A stretch of DNA of 64,000 nucleotides, taken from contig CAMUYI010000004.1 of assembly GCA_947164985.1 (NCBI GenBank), positions 124,001 to 188,000 of the forward strand, in the 5' to 3' direction. Position numbers and translations under genes: made by a program. Below the pieces are notes generated by a model. That model was not told the DNA's origin and made no database searches. It saw only the letters and a program-made list of their open reading frames with translations. Each line of letters begins with the position of its first letter. The stretch's first letter is position 1. Shown in pieces: positions 45,210 to 53,702 of this stretch. The stretch is from an uncultured Bacteroidales bacterium (GTDB lineage: Bacteria > Bacteroidota > Bacteroidia > Bacteroidales > Paludibacteraceae).

Positions 45210-45425
45210 ATGAAACATACATTACCGAAACTGAACCTCATTCTCATCGCGGTGTCTTTTGCTATCATTGTGATCGGTTTTGCATTGATGGCAGGTGCGC
45301 CGTCCGGTGAGACCTATAATCCCGATATCTTCTCCGTCCGCCGTATCACGGTAGGTCCGATGATCTCCTTGGCGGGCTTTGTGTTGATGCTTGTTGCTAT
45401 CTTATATCGCGGTAAGAAGAAATGA
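45210..45425 (+). CDS. DUF3098 family membrane protein
   Basis: A 71-residue protein with two TMs (residues about 8-28 and 47-65) and the middle [19 protein letters not shown] motif of the family. It overlaps uppP by four bases. Confidence 0.88.
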   Translation: MKHTLPKLNLILIAVSFAIIVIGFALMAGAPSGETYNPDIFSVRRITVGPMISLAGFVLMLVAILYRGKKK

Positions 45426-46228
45426 GTTGGTTAGAAGCATTGATCTTAGGTATAGTGCAGGGCTTGACGGAGTTCTTGCCGGTGTCCTCGTCGGGACATC
45501 TGGAGATCGGTCAGGCGCTGTTGGGTACTGCGGGTGAAGAGAACCTCACTTTTGCTGTCTTGGTGCATGCTGCTACCGTCTTGTCCACGCTCGTCATCTT
45601 ATGGAGCGAGGTGGCGAAGTTGTTCAAAGGCACCTTCACAACGCTCCAATGGAACGCAGAGAAAGACTATGTGGCAAAGATCCTGGTTTCGATGATACCG
45701 GTCTTCATCGTCGGTATGTTCTTCAAGGATCAGGTAGAGGCGTTCTTCGGTAATGGTCTGCTGCTGGTCGGTATCTGCCTGCTCATCACAGCTTGTCTGC
45801 TGGCGCTCAGCGAGTGGTTGCAGAAGAAGCGTCAGAACGTAGGCCATGAGGTGACTTACAAGGATGCCATCATCATCGGTCTCGCGCAGGCCTGTGCTGT
45901 GCTGCCGGGCTTGAGCCGTTCCGGTACGACGATCGCTACCGGACTGCTCTGCGGCGTGAAGAAAGAGAGTGTGGCGCAGTTCTCGTTCCTGATGGTGCTC
46001 ATCCCGATCTTAGGCGAAGCCTTCCTTGACCTGCTCAAGTTGTTGCAGGGCGAGTTGACCAGTGACTTAGGCCTTGTACCGGCTATCGTCGGTTTCCTGG
46101 CTGCTTTCCTCACCGGCTGTTTCGCGTGCCGTTTCATGATCGAGATCGTACGCCGCCAACGCCTGATTTGGTTCGCACTCTACTGCGCCGTAGTGGGTAT
46201 GGCTACTATCATCGTTACCCTTTGCTGA
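45422..46228 (+). CDS. uppP: Undecaprenyl-diphosphatase (bacitracin resistance, BacA/UppP)
   Basis: A 268-residue membrane enzyme that recycles undecaprenyl pyrophosphate. The first motif [18 protein letters not shown] and the second [15 protein letters not shown] are diagnostic. Confidence 0.97.
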   Translation: MSWLEALILGIVQGLTEFLPVSSSGHLEIGQALLGTAGEENLTFAVLVHAATVLSTLVILWSEVAKLFKGTFTTLQWNAEKDYVAKILVSMIPVFIVGMFFKDQVEAFFGNGLLLVGICLLITACLLALSEWLQKKRQNVGHEVTYKDAIIIGLAQACAVLPGLSRSGTTIATGLLCGVKKESVAQFSFLMVLIPILGEAFLDLLKLLQGELTSDLGLVPAIVGFLAAFLTGCFACRFMIEIVRRQRLIWFALYCAVVGMATIIVTLC

Positions 46229-46229
46229 T

Positions 46230-46925
46230 ATGTGGGATTTTGAGGCAGGAGAAATACTGGCATTCGATAAACCGCTGCACTGGACTTCGTTCGATGTGGT
46301 GGCGAAAGTACGGTACAACCTCTGCCGCGTACTCAAGACCAAGAAACTCAAGGTCGGCCATACCGGCACCTTAGACCCTTTGGCTACCGGCGTTGTCATC
46401 GTCTGCACGGGAAAGAAAACGAAGATGATCGAGCAACTGCAGTACGATGTGAAGGAATATATCGCCACTCTGCAGTTAGGCGCTACCACGCCGAGTTATG
46501 ACCTCGAGAAAGAGATCGACGCCACCTATCCGACTGAGCATATAACCCGCCAACTGATCGATGAGACGATTCCGCTTTTCCTTGGCGAACAATGGCAAGT
46601 GCCGCCTATCTTCTCCGCTGTGCAGATCAACGGCAAGCGGGCATACGAGTTCGCACGCAAAGGAGAGACGGTAGAACTCAAACCCAAGCTGCTGGTCATT
46701 GATGAGATAGAGGTCCTGACTTTTGATGAGGTGACCATGCAACTGACGATCCGTGTCGTATGCTCCAAAGGCACTTATATCCGAGCCTTGGCACGCGACA
46801 TCGGCGAGAAACTCCATAGCGGCGCGCACCTCATCGCTCTGCGCCGCACCCGAGTAGGCGACACACGAGTCGAAGACTGCATGACCATCGAGAGTTTTCT
46901 CGAAAAACTAAATGCTGATTACTGA
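46230..46925 (+). CDS. truB: tRNA pseudouridine(55) synthase
   Basis: A 231-residue TruB. The catalytic Asp is in KVGHTGTLDPLATGVVIVCTGK near residue 48. The C-terminal codons NADY-stop merge into the tandem TGATTAC repeat that fills the spacer to queA. Confidence 0.96.
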   Translation: MWDFEAGEILAFDKPLHWTSFDVVAKVRYNLCRVLKTKKLKVGHTGTLDPLATGVVIVCTGKKTKMIEQLQYDVKEYIATLQLGATTPSYDLEKEIDATYPTEHITRQLIDETIPLFLGEQWQVPPIFSAVQINGKRAYEFARKGETVELKPKLLVIDEIEVLTFDEVTMQLTIRVVCSKGTYIRALARDIGEKLHSGAHLIALRRTRVGDTRVEDCMTIESFLEKLNADY

Positions 46926-46944
46926 TTACTGATTACTGATCACT
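46913..46944. repeat. Short tandem repeat (TGATTAC units) overlapping the truB stop codon
   Basis: GCTGATTACTGATTACTGAT and following bases form a run of 7-base units. It starts inside the last codons of truB and ends before queA. A related array lies at 48078-48102. Confidence 0.85.
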
Positions 46945-46970
46945 AATAGAATATGTATAAATCCAATGAT

Positions 46971-48074
46971 ATGAGACTCTGTCAGTTCAAGTTTGATCTG
47001 CCGGAGGAGTTAATTGCCCAGTTCCCTGCACCGTACCGCGACGACGCACGTCTGATGGTGCTGCATCGCAAGACCGGTGAAATCGAGCATAAGAGTTTGC
47101 AGGATCTGGTGAACTATTTTGACGAAGGCGACCTCTTTGTCTTCAACGATACCAAGGTCTTCCCGGCTCGCTTATGGGCGCACAAAGAGAAGACGAATGC
47201 GCTGATCGAGGTGTTCCTGTTGCGTGAGTTGAGTCATAAACTGCGTTATTGGGACGTACTCGTGGAGCCGGCGCGTAAGATCCGTATCGGTAATAAACTG
47301 ACCTTCGAGGACGATCCGGCTATCGTGGCGGAAGTCATCGACAACACGACCAGCCGCGGACGTACTTTCCGTTTCCTCACCGACTATGACAACGAGGAGT
47401 TCGTGCCGCGTCTCTACGCCTTAGGTAGCGCGCCGCTTCCCAAATATATCAAGCGACCGATGAGTCCGGAGGTACAAGCGCAGTATGAGGAGGTCTTCCA
47501 TGACCAGCCGGTGCGTGAGATGGATATGGAGCGTTACCAGACGATCTTCGCCGATAAGATCGGTGCGGTGGCTGTGCCGGCTGCCGGACTGCATTTCTCC
47601 AAACATCTGCTCAAGCGCATGGAGATACACGGCATCGAGACCACGTTCCTCACCAGCCATGTTTCGCTGGGCGTCTTCAAGGATATCGACGTCGAGGACT
47701 TGACGAAGAATAAGATGGAGAGTGAGCAGATCATCCTCTCGGCTAAGATGGCGGAAGCGGTCAATAAAGCCCGTGATACCCAACATCGCGTCTGCGCCGT
47801 AGGTACCGAGGTCATGCGTGCGATCGAGCATGTAGCCGGTTCGGCTGGGCAACTCAAAGAGTACGACGGATGGACCAATAAATTCATCTTCCCGCCTTAC
47901 CATTTCGCGACGGCGAACAGTTTCTTCGTTAACTTCTACATGCCGTGCTCCAGCCAGTTGCTCATGGTAGCGGCTTTCGCAGGCTATGAAGAGACCATGA
48001 GCGCTTACAAAGAAGCGGTCAAAGAAGGATACCGTTTCGGCGATTACGGTGACGCGATGCTGATCGTTGATTAA
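46971..48074 (+). CDS. queA: S-adenosylmethionine:tRNA ribosyltransferase-isomerase
   Basis: About 367 residues. QueA adds the epoxycyclopentane ring to preQ1 in tRNA during queuosine synthesis. DLFVFNDTKVFPARLWAHKE and GLHFSKHLLKRMEIHGI are family marks. I set the start at MRLCQFKF as in other Bacteroidota; an in-frame ATG lies 18 bases upstream. The other que genes are at 60091-62284. Confidence 0.95.
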   Translation: MRLCQFKFDLPEELIAQFPAPYRDDARLMVLHRKTGEIEHKSLQDLVNYFDEGDLFVFNDTKVFPARLWAHKEKTNALIEVFLLRELSHKLRYWDVLVEPARKIRIGNKLTFEDDPAIVAEVIDNTTSRGRTFRFLTDYDNEEFVPRLYALGSAPLPKYIKRPMSPEVQAQYEEVFHDQPVREMDMERYQTIFADKIGAVAVPAAGLHFSKHLLKRMEIHGIETTFLTSHVSLGVFKDIDVEDLTKNKMESEQIILSAKMAEAVNKARDTQHRVCAVGTEVMRAIEHVAGSAGQLKEYDGWTNKFIFPPYHFATANSFFVNFYMPCSSQLLMVAAFAGYEETMSAYKEAVKEGYRFGDYGDAMLIVD

Positions 48075-48077
48075 AAA

Positions 48078-48102
48078 CTGATTACTGAATACTGAATACT
48101 CA
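48078..48102. repeat. Short tandem repeat (TGAATACT units) between queA and ung
   Basis: ACTGATTACTGAATACTGAA and following bases: 7/8-base units like those after truB. Confidence 0.8.
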
Positions 48103-48765
48103 ATGCACGTCCGTATCGAGGAGTCTTGGCGCAAGGTGTTGCAACCGGAGTTTGACAAGCCTTATTTCGAACTCCTCACTCAGTATGTGCGTACCCAATA
48201 TCAGACTCGCAGGTGTTTCCCGCCTGCCGGTCTGATTTTTAATGCCTTTGACTCCTGTCCGTTCGATAAGGTGCGCGTGGTCATCATCGGCCAGGATCCC
48301 TACCACGAGGAGAATCAGGCCATGGGGCTCTCTTTCTCCGTACCCGAAGGCGTACAGATCCCGCCGTCCCTGATGAATATCTACAAAGAGATCCACCGCG
48401 ACTTAGGGACACCTATCCCTGCCACCGGTGACCTGCGCCGTTGGGCGGAACAAGGGGTGCTGCTCCTCAATGCAACACTCACCGTCGAAGCCCATAAAGC
48501 CGGTAGTCATCAGGGCAAAGGATGGGAGGAACTGACGGACGCAGCTATCGATGCGCTCAATAAAGGACGCGAACATCTGGTCTTCATGCTATGGGGCTCG
48601 TACGCCCAACGCAAAGGCCAGTTCATCGATCGCCGCAAGCATCTCGTGCTGCAGACTTCGCACCCCTCGCCTCTCTCCGTCTATCGCGGTTTTGACGGAT
48701 GCGGACATTTTAGCGCAGCCAATAACTATCTGATTAAAAACGGCTTACAGCCTATCAACTGGTAA
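48103..48765 (+). CDS. ung: Uracil-DNA glycosylase
   Basis: A 220-residue family-1 UDG that removes uracil from DNA. VIIGQDPYHEENQAMGLSFSV holds the catalytic Asp in GQDPYH, and QTSHPSPLSVYRGF is the second signature. It is separated from polA by one base, so a repair pair is co-expressed. Confidence 0.97.
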   Translation: MHVRIEESWRKVLQPEFDKPYFELLTQYVRTQYQTRRCFPPAGLIFNAFDSCPFDKVRVVIIGQDPYHEENQAMGLSFSVPEGVQIPPSLMNIYKEIHRDLGTPIPATGDLRRWAEQGVLLLNATLTVEAHKAGSHQGKGWEELTDAAIDALNKGREHLVFMLWGSYAQRKGQFIDRRKHLVLQTSHPSPLSVYRGFDGCGHFSAANNYLIKNGLQPINW

Positions 48766-48766
48766 C

Positions 48767-51079
48767 ATGAAAAAACTGCTTCTTATCGACGCGTACGCCA
48801 TGATCTTTCGCGCCTACTACGCCTTCATCCGTGCGCCGCGAATGAATAGTAAAGGAGAAAACACCTCCGCTATCTTCGGTTTCTGCGTCACGCTCGAAGA
48901 CCTGCTCAAGAAAATCAACCCGACCCATGTAGGCGTCGCTTTTGACCCTGCCGGCGGCACCTTCCGCCATGAGGCTTATGAGCAGTACAAAGCGCAACGA
49001 CCCGAGACGCCCGAAGATATCCGCAAAGCCGTTCCGGTCATCAAACAACTGCTGGAGGCGATGAATATACCCGTGCTCGAGGTACCCGGTTTCGAAGCGG
49101 ACGATGTCATCGGCACGCTCTCTGTGCAGGGCGAAAAAGCCGGTTTTGAGGTTTATATGGCTACGCCGGATAAGGACTACGCGCAGTTGGTTACCGAGCA
49201 TGTGTTCATGTATCGCCCGCGCCATACGGGCGGTTTCGAACTGATGGGCATCAAAGAGGTCTGCGATAAATACGGACTGCAGAACCAGCATCAGGTCATC
49301 GACCTCTTAGGCCTCATGGGCGATGCGTCCGATAATATTCCGGGGTGCAAAGGAGTAGGGGAAAAGACCGCCGTAGCACTCTTGCAGCAGTTCGGTTCGA
49401 TCGATAACATGCTCGCCCATACGGACGAGATCAAAGGTGCCCTGCGACAGAAAGTAGAAAGCCAAGTAGAAGAGATTCAGTTCTCCCGCTTTCTCGCTAC
49501 CATCCGCACCGATGTGCCTATCGCACTGGATGAGACGCTACTCGCCAAGAAAGAACCCAACATCGACGCCCTTTCCGCCCTCTATCGCGATCTCGAGTTC
49601 AATACCCTGCTCCGCAAACTACCGACGGCCCCTAATGACCTTAATGCCCCTAAAGACCTTAAGGACCTTAAAGTCCGTCGGGCTCCTAAAGATCCCGCTC
49701 AATTAGACCTCTTCGCCGAACCCGAAGAAAATGACCAAATGGTAAATAGTTTCGATACCATCGAAAACCGTCTGTGTCAGTACCTCCTCAATCCCGAAGT
49801 GGCTTTCAATCCTTACAAAGAGCCGGACTGGAAGGCGCTCCAGGCCGATGCCGACCTATGGAACTTGTACAACGAGGTCGAGTTACCGCTGGTAGAGGTG
49901 CTGCGCGAGATGGAAGCCGCAGGCGTACGGATCGATGTAGCTAAACTCAAAGAGGCGGAGACCACCCTTACGGCTGAACTCGATGCCCTTGAACAACGCA
50001 TCTATGCGCTCTCCGAAGTGCCCTTTAACATCAATAGCCCTAAGCAGGTAGGCGAACTGCTGTTCGAGAAACTCAAACTCGATAGCAAAGCCAAGAAATC
50101 CAAAACCGGTCAGTACTCGACTTCCGAAGAGGTGCTGATGGGTCTCAAGGAGAAACATGAGATAGTAGGCCTTATCTTGGACTACCGCGAACTGAAGAAA
50201 CTCATCTCTACTTATATCGCTGCCCTGCCGGCTTATATCGCGGCGGACGGTAAGATCCATACGACCTATAACCAGACCGTGACGGCTACGGGACGACTCT
50301 CCAGTTCGAATCCGAACCTGCAGAACCTGCCGATCCGTTCGGAGCGCGGACGGTTTATCCGCGAAGCAGTCATCCCGGATGAGGGTTGCCTCTTCCTCAG
50401 TGCCGACTACAGTCAGATCGAACTGCGACTCATGGCGCATTTCTCGCAGGACGAACATATGCTCGCCGCTTTCCGGTCCGGACAGGATATCCACGCGGCT
50501 ACGGCGGCGCGTATCTATGGCTTGCCCATCGACCAGATCACCAAGGACCAGCGCCGCAAAGCCAAAACGGCGAACTTCGGTATCATCTACGGCATCTCTG
50601 CTTTCGGCCTTGCCCAGCAACTTGACTGCTCCCGCACCGAAGCCAAACAACTCATAGACGATTATTTCGCCGCTTTCCCGCGCGTGATCTCTTATATCGA
50701 ATCCCAGAAAGAACTGGCGCGTCAACGCGGCTACGCCGAGACGCTCTTCGGTCGCAAACGTTACTTACCCGATATCCATTCCCAGAACGCTACCGTCCGC
50801 TCGTTCGCCGAACGCAATGCTGTCAACGCGCCGATACAAGGTACCGCGGCGGATATCATCAAAATGGCGATGGTCTCCATCCATCGTCGGCTCAAAGAAG
50901 AAGGACTCAAGGCGCAGATGATCATGCAGGTGCATGACGAACTCAATTTCAATGTCCCTGCAGCCGAAGTGGAGCGTGTGCGCGAGATCGTCGTCACCGA
51001 GATGCAGAATGCCGTTCATCTCTCCGTGCCCTTAACAGCCGAATGTGGCGTAGGCGAAAACTGGCTCGTCGCACACTAA
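48767..51079 (+). CDS. polA: DNA polymerase I lacking the 3'-5' exonuclease domain
   Basis: A 770-residue PolA; other Bacteroidota PolA have about 920-950. The 5'-3' exonuclease domain is complete (about residues 1-286: DAYAMIFRAYYAF, VPGFEADDVIGTL, GDASDNIPGCKGVGEKTA). A 40-residue Pro/Lys/Asp-rich linker follows, then only about 40 residues (CQYLLNPEVAFNPYKEPDW...) that look like the end of the exonuclease domain, then the polymerase domain (about 362-770) with ATGRLSSSNPNLQNLPIR, DYSQIELR, the O helix RRKAKTANFGIIYG and VHDEL motif C. The DEDD exonuclease motifs are absent. The linker DNA is itself repetitive (ACCTTAAGGACCTTAAAG near 49655). A terminator follows. Confidence 0.94.
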   Translation: MKKLLLIDAYAMIFRAYYAFIRAPRMNSKGENTSAIFGFCVTLEDLLKKINPTHVGVAFDPAGGTFRHEAYEQYKAQRPETPEDIRKAVPVIKQLLEAMNIPVLEVPGFEADDVIGTLSVQGEKAGFEVYMATPDKDYAQLVTEHVFMYRPRHTGGFELMGIKEVCDKYGLQNQHQVIDLLGLMGDASDNIPGCKGVGEKTAVALLQQFGSIDNMLAHTDEIKGALRQKVESQVEEIQFSRFLATIRTDVPIALDETLLAKKEPNIDALSALYRDLEFNTLLRKLPTAPNDLNAPKDLKDLKVRRAPKDPAQLDLFAEPEENDQMVNSFDTIENRLCQYLLNPEVAFNPYKEPDWKALQADADLWNLYNEVELPLVEVLREMEAAGVRIDVAKLKEAETTLTAELDALEQRIYALSEVPFNINSPKQVGELLFEKLKLDSKAKKSKTGQYSTSEEVLMGLKEKHEIVGLILDYRELKKLISTYIAALPAYIAADGKIHTTYNQTVTATGRLSSSNPNLQNLPIRSERGRFIREAVIPDEGCLFLSADYSQIELRLMAHFSQDEHMLAAFRSGQDIHAATAARIYGLPIDQITKDQRRKAKTANFGIIYGISAFGLAQQLDCSRTEAKQLIDDYFAAFPRVISYIESQKELARQRGYAETLFGRKRYLPDIHSQNATVRSFAERNAVNAPIQGTAADIIKMAMVSIHRRLKEEGLKAQMIMQVHDELNFNVPAAEVERVREIVVTEMQNAVHLSVPLTAECGVGENWLVAH

Positions 51080-51130
51080 ATAACAAATAATCGTGCCTCG
51101 TAAGGGGCTAAGAAATTACAAACTACAAAT

Positions 51131-51162
51131 AAAAAGAGCCGCAAGTAATTGCGACTCTTTTT
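51131..51162 (+). terminator. Terminator at the end of the gld-polA operon
   Basis: AAAAAGAGCCGCAA-GTAA-TTGCGACTCTTTTT is a 14-bp stem with one mismatch and T run. Confidence 0.88.
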
Positions 51163-51195
51163 CGTTCTTAGAACTCGGATTTCTCCGTAATCCTG

Positions 51196-51269
51196 TGATC
51201 CATGCAGGATTCAAACCTGCAACCCCCACATCCGTAGTGTGGTACTCTATTCAGTTGAGCTAATGGACC
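51196..51269 (-). tRNA. tRNA-Arg (anticodon ACG)
   Basis: The minus strand folds into a standard cloverleaf: acceptor GGTCCAT/ATGGATC, D-stem region TAGCTCAACTGAATAGAG, anticodon arm CCACA-CTACGGA-TGTGG with anticodon ACG, T arm GCAGG-TTTGAAT-CCTGC. CCA is not encoded. Confidence 0.94.
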
Positions 51270-51272
51270 CTT

Positions 51273-51400
51273 CTTTTGAAAAGGAAACCAGCTTGCGCTG
51301 GCTGGCGGTGCGGACGAGACTCGAACTCGCGACCTACGGCGTGACAGGCCGGTATTCTAACCAACTGAACTACCGCACCAGGTAGTCTCCTTTTCAAAAG
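51273..51400. repeat. 13-bp perfect inverted repeat flanking the tRNA-Asp gene
   Basis: CTTTTGAAAAGGA at 51273-51285 and its exact complement TCCTTTTCAAAAG at 51388-51400 flank the tRNA-Asp. Confidence 0.85.
51306..51379 (-). tRNA. tRNA-Asp (anticodon GTC)
   Basis: On the minus strand: acceptor GGTGCGG/CCGCACC with discriminator G, anticodon loop CTGTCAC with GTC, T arm CGCGAGTTCGAGTCTCG. It lies 36 bases upstream of tRNA-Arg, so the two are co-transcribed from the promoter at 51407. Confidence 0.95.
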
Positions 51401-51406
51401 CGGGTG

Positions 51407-51439
51407 CAAAAGTACTGCTTTTTTTTGACATGACCAAAT
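51407..51439 (-). promoter_or_regulatory. Bacteroides-type promoter for the tRNA pair
   Basis: TTTGG and TACTTTTG (51414-51407) on the minus strand at the standard spacing. Confidence 0.7.
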
Positions 51440-51476
51440 TTTTTTGCAAAAAAATGCAAAAAAAGTGCATTTGACC

Positions 51477-52292
51477 TCATTTTTGCACCTTTTTCACGGC
51501 TTTATGCGCACATTTCTGGGCAATTCGCTGCTCGCGACGGCTCATCTCCGGATGGCGTGCAGGGTTGTGACGAACATCTTTTTTCGTGATGATCTCGTAC
51601 CATACACAGGCAGCTGTATAGCGTCCGTACGTGTAGTTCAGATGATAGCCGTCCCGGCAGAACGTGTCGCCCAGCGACGTAGACCGACCTAACTGGATCG
51701 CTTGTCCGCACGGGATAAGCAGCCATTTGCCATGATCCGGATGGCGGTTCACCACCTCTTTCACATAGTGCGTACACGCCTGTATGCTATCCCACATCTC
51801 CTGCTGGTCATTATGATACCGCGCATAAGCCGGATGCTTGGCATCTTTGCTATACGCCCAAGTCTGCATCCAGCATAACTGTGCCTTCGGCTGATACGCA
51901 CGTACCGTGTCGATCAAGATCGACAGCCAAGGCTCGTACGACTCCCGGATACCGCTGTCATGACTCGCCTGTTGTAACGAGATATAATCGTACGGACATA
52001 GTCGCAGCGCATCCCGTAGCGAGATCTCACCGCGCATCTCCCGATGCTGACGATGCTGGATAGCCGACTTGTGATTCGTGCATACGCGATGCGAATAGGC
52101 GGCCGTGTCTTTGAATAGAAACTCCGCATGTTGCTGCAACGAACAACCGCCGTAGTACAGATTATGAATCTCCACCTCGATACCTTTCGCATCGCATAGC
52201 GGTACCAACTCTTGCTCCACCGCATCCCATGAGAAACTGTTGCCGATACATAGCACTCTGATTGTCAGTAATATACAAACCAAACAACGCAT
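51477..52292 (-). CDS. DUF4886 family SGNH-like secreted hydrolase
   Basis: A 271-residue protein with N-terminal signal MRCLVCILLTIRVLC immediately followed by IGNSFSWDAVEQEL, the GNS block I of SGNH hydrolases. DTFCRDGYHLNY near residue 225 gives the Asp/His pair (DxxH). Probably a carbohydrate esterase or related secreted hydrolase; substrate unknown. Confidence 0.83.
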   Translation of the reverse strand: MRCLVCILLTIRVLCIGNSFSWDAVEQELVPLCDAKGIEVEIHNLYYGGCSLQQHAEFLFKDTAAYSHRVCTNHKSAIQHRQHREMRGEISLRDALRLCPYDYISLQQASHDSGIRESYEPWLSILIDTVRAYQPKAQLCWMQTWAYSKDAKHPAYARYHNDQQEMWDSIQACTHYVKEVVNRHPDHGKWLLIPCGQAIQLGRSTSLGDTFCRDGYHLNYTYGRYTAACVWYEIITKKDVRHNPARHPEMSRREQRIAQKCAHKAVKKVQK

Positions 52293-52333
52293 ATCTTTTT
52301 CCTTTTGATTCCCTTTAATTCATTTTCCGCCTG

Positions 52334-52366
52334 CAAAGGTACTGCTTTTTTGGCATATATGCAAAT
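52334..52366 (-). promoter_or_regulatory. Bacteroides-type promoter for the DUF4886 gene
   Basis: TTTGCATATATG and TACCTTTG (52341-52334) on the minus strand. Confidence 0.78.
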
Positions 52367-52438
52367 AAAAAGGTTAATTTTTTAGTTAGACGGTATAGAT
52401 ACGTTGTGTATTGGTCTGTAGATGAAACCGGTTATAAC

Positions 52439-52525
52439 ATACTAATCACCTACTAACCACCTACTAACTACCTACTAACTACCTACTAATTACCTACTAA
52501 TATCATACTAATCTCATACTATACT
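52439..52525. repeat. Tandem repeat array, 11-bp CTACTAACTAC-like units
   Basis: CACCTACTAACCACCTACTAACTACC and following near-identical units run for about 85 bases in the non-coding region between the DUF4886 gene and the Thoeris-like locus. Confidence 0.9.
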
Positions 52526-52603
52526 ATCAGAAATTGATGTGATTGAGTGTGAGTAATTCAAAAAATAAGTCAAGAAAATGCAAGAATTAATATGATTTTC
52601 TGA

Positions 52604-52728
52604 AGAAAAATCGTCTTATTTTTCTAATATGATTATCTAAAAAAATCGTCTTATTTTTCTTAAAAACGATTATTTTCTTAGAAAATCGTCTTATTTTTCT
52701 TAAAAACGATAATTTTCTTAGAAAATCT
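52604..52728. repeat. 40-bp tandem repeat with internal palindromes upstream of the macro-domain gene
   Basis: Two almost identical 40-base units (52641-52680 and 52681-52720, two differences) contain AAAATCGTCTTATTTTTCTT and AAAAACGAT; a partial third unit lies at 52604-52640. Each unit can form an imperfect hairpin (CGAT..TTTTC/GAAAATCG). It ends directly at the -33 element of the promoter at 52726. Confidence 0.88.
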
Positions 52729-52758
52729 TGCATATTTGAATAATTTGTTGTAATTTTG
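52726..52758 (+). promoter_or_regulatory. Bacteroides-type promoter of the Thoeris-like locus
   Basis: CTTGCATATTTG and TAATTTTG (52751-52758), 18 bases before the preferred start codon at 52777. Confidence 0.75.
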
Positions 52759-52776
52759 CAGCGCAAAATACGAAGT

Positions 52777-53691
52777 ATGAATAATTCAGGAAAAAGAAAA
52801 TATGTCTTGCTGCATTGGAAAAGGCTGGCAAAGAAAAGTATGCTGGATTTTCTGCAGTGGAGCGTAATGACCATTACGATTGCCGGGTCTCTGGTGGCTT
52901 TTCTGCCTACCGAAAAAGTGACTTGGCTCAAAACGGCTATTCCTTATTATTTATCTAACTATTGGATACTTGCCGTATTACTAATATTGGTATTTCTATC
53001 GATCGCCGTTATTTGCAACTGGCCGCACACCCGTGCTGCCTACAAAGATAAGAAAACGGATATATGGGTTATTATCGAATGTTGTGATTTGCTGCAACAG
53101 AAAGGCTTAAAGGTGATTCATACCGTCGATACGTTTGATACCGAATTTGGTCGGATTATAAATCCCAGGTCGCTGCATGGCGCATTTTTGAAGCTTTGTG
53201 AGCAGGCCGGCGTGAATGTCGAAGAACAGATAGATGCCGCTTTGGATCGTCGTGTTCCCAGGACGGTGGATGAGAACTTGCCGGGCAGAAAACATCAATA
53301 CGGATTAGGTACTGTATGTCGTGTAGAGGTAGGCGCAGAGCCGTTCGCTTGTGTGGCATTTACTCGATTGCAATCCAACGGGACGATCGAAATAACGAAG
53401 GAGGAATATGTGCGCTGTCTGAAGCAGATGTGGCGTAATCTGTCCGACCCGCTTAACCGAAATGATATCATCAATGTGGCCGTAATGGGAAATAAGTTCG
53501 TGGACTTACCTGCGGAATTCTCTACGGAGCAGAAGATAGATTTAATGATCCAGACTTTTTTCGCTGTGGCGCGTGAGAAATCTTGTTGCCGCGTTCTGCG
53601 AATATGCGTGCATCCCGATAATGCGCCGGATATTGATTTTGAGAAATATCCTATCATTATTGAGCATCTCGCCAAACGTCCTGTGATATAA
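52777..53691 (+). CDS. ThsA type II-like protein: two TM helices plus macro domain (former DUF6430)
   Basis: A 304-residue membrane protein: TM1 about residues 24-43, TM2 about 61-80, cytoplasmic macro-like domain about 97-300 with IINPRSLHGAFLKL near residue 128, HQYGLGTVCRV near 173, and ITKEEYVRCLKQMW near 206. This architecture is that of type II Thoeris ThsA, where the macro domain binds a nucleotide signal made by the TIR protein and the TM part harms the membrane. The usual GTG ligand loop is replaced by MGNKFVD (about 237-243). I preferred the ATG at 52777 because the ATG at 52756 lies within the -7 promoter element. It is 11 bases upstream of the TIR gene. Confidence 0.82.
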   Translation: MNNSGKRKYVLLHWKRLAKKSMLDFLQWSVMTITIAGSLVAFLPTEKVTWLKTAIPYYLSNYWILAVLLILVFLSIAVICNWPHTRAAYKDKKTDIWVIIECCDLLQQKGLKVIHTVDTFDTEFGRIINPRSLHGAFLKLCEQAGVNVEEQIDAALDRRVPRTVDENLPGRKHQYGLGTVCRVEVGAEPFACVAFTRLQSNGTIEITKEEYVRCLKQMWRNLSDPLNRNDIINVAVMGNKFVDLPAEFSTEQKIDLMIQTFFAVAREKSCCRVLRICVHPDNAPDIDFEKYPIIIEHLAKRPVI

Positions 53692-53702
53692 AAATAGCCT
53701 TT

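Noticed and set aside
46953..46970. Upstream start for queA (six extra codons)
   Set aside because: The ATG at 46971 matches the usual Bacteroidota QueA start; the upstream one adds residues not found in the family.
52439..52728. Possible CRISPR array or phage attachment region before the Thoeris-like locus
   Set aside because: Tandem 11-bp and 40-bp units without variable spacers; no integrase or tRNA-duplicated end found.
52756..52776. Upstream start for the macro-domain protein (seven extra codons)
   Set aside because: This ATG would overlap the -7 promoter element at 52751-52758 and therefore lie upstream of the transcript start.
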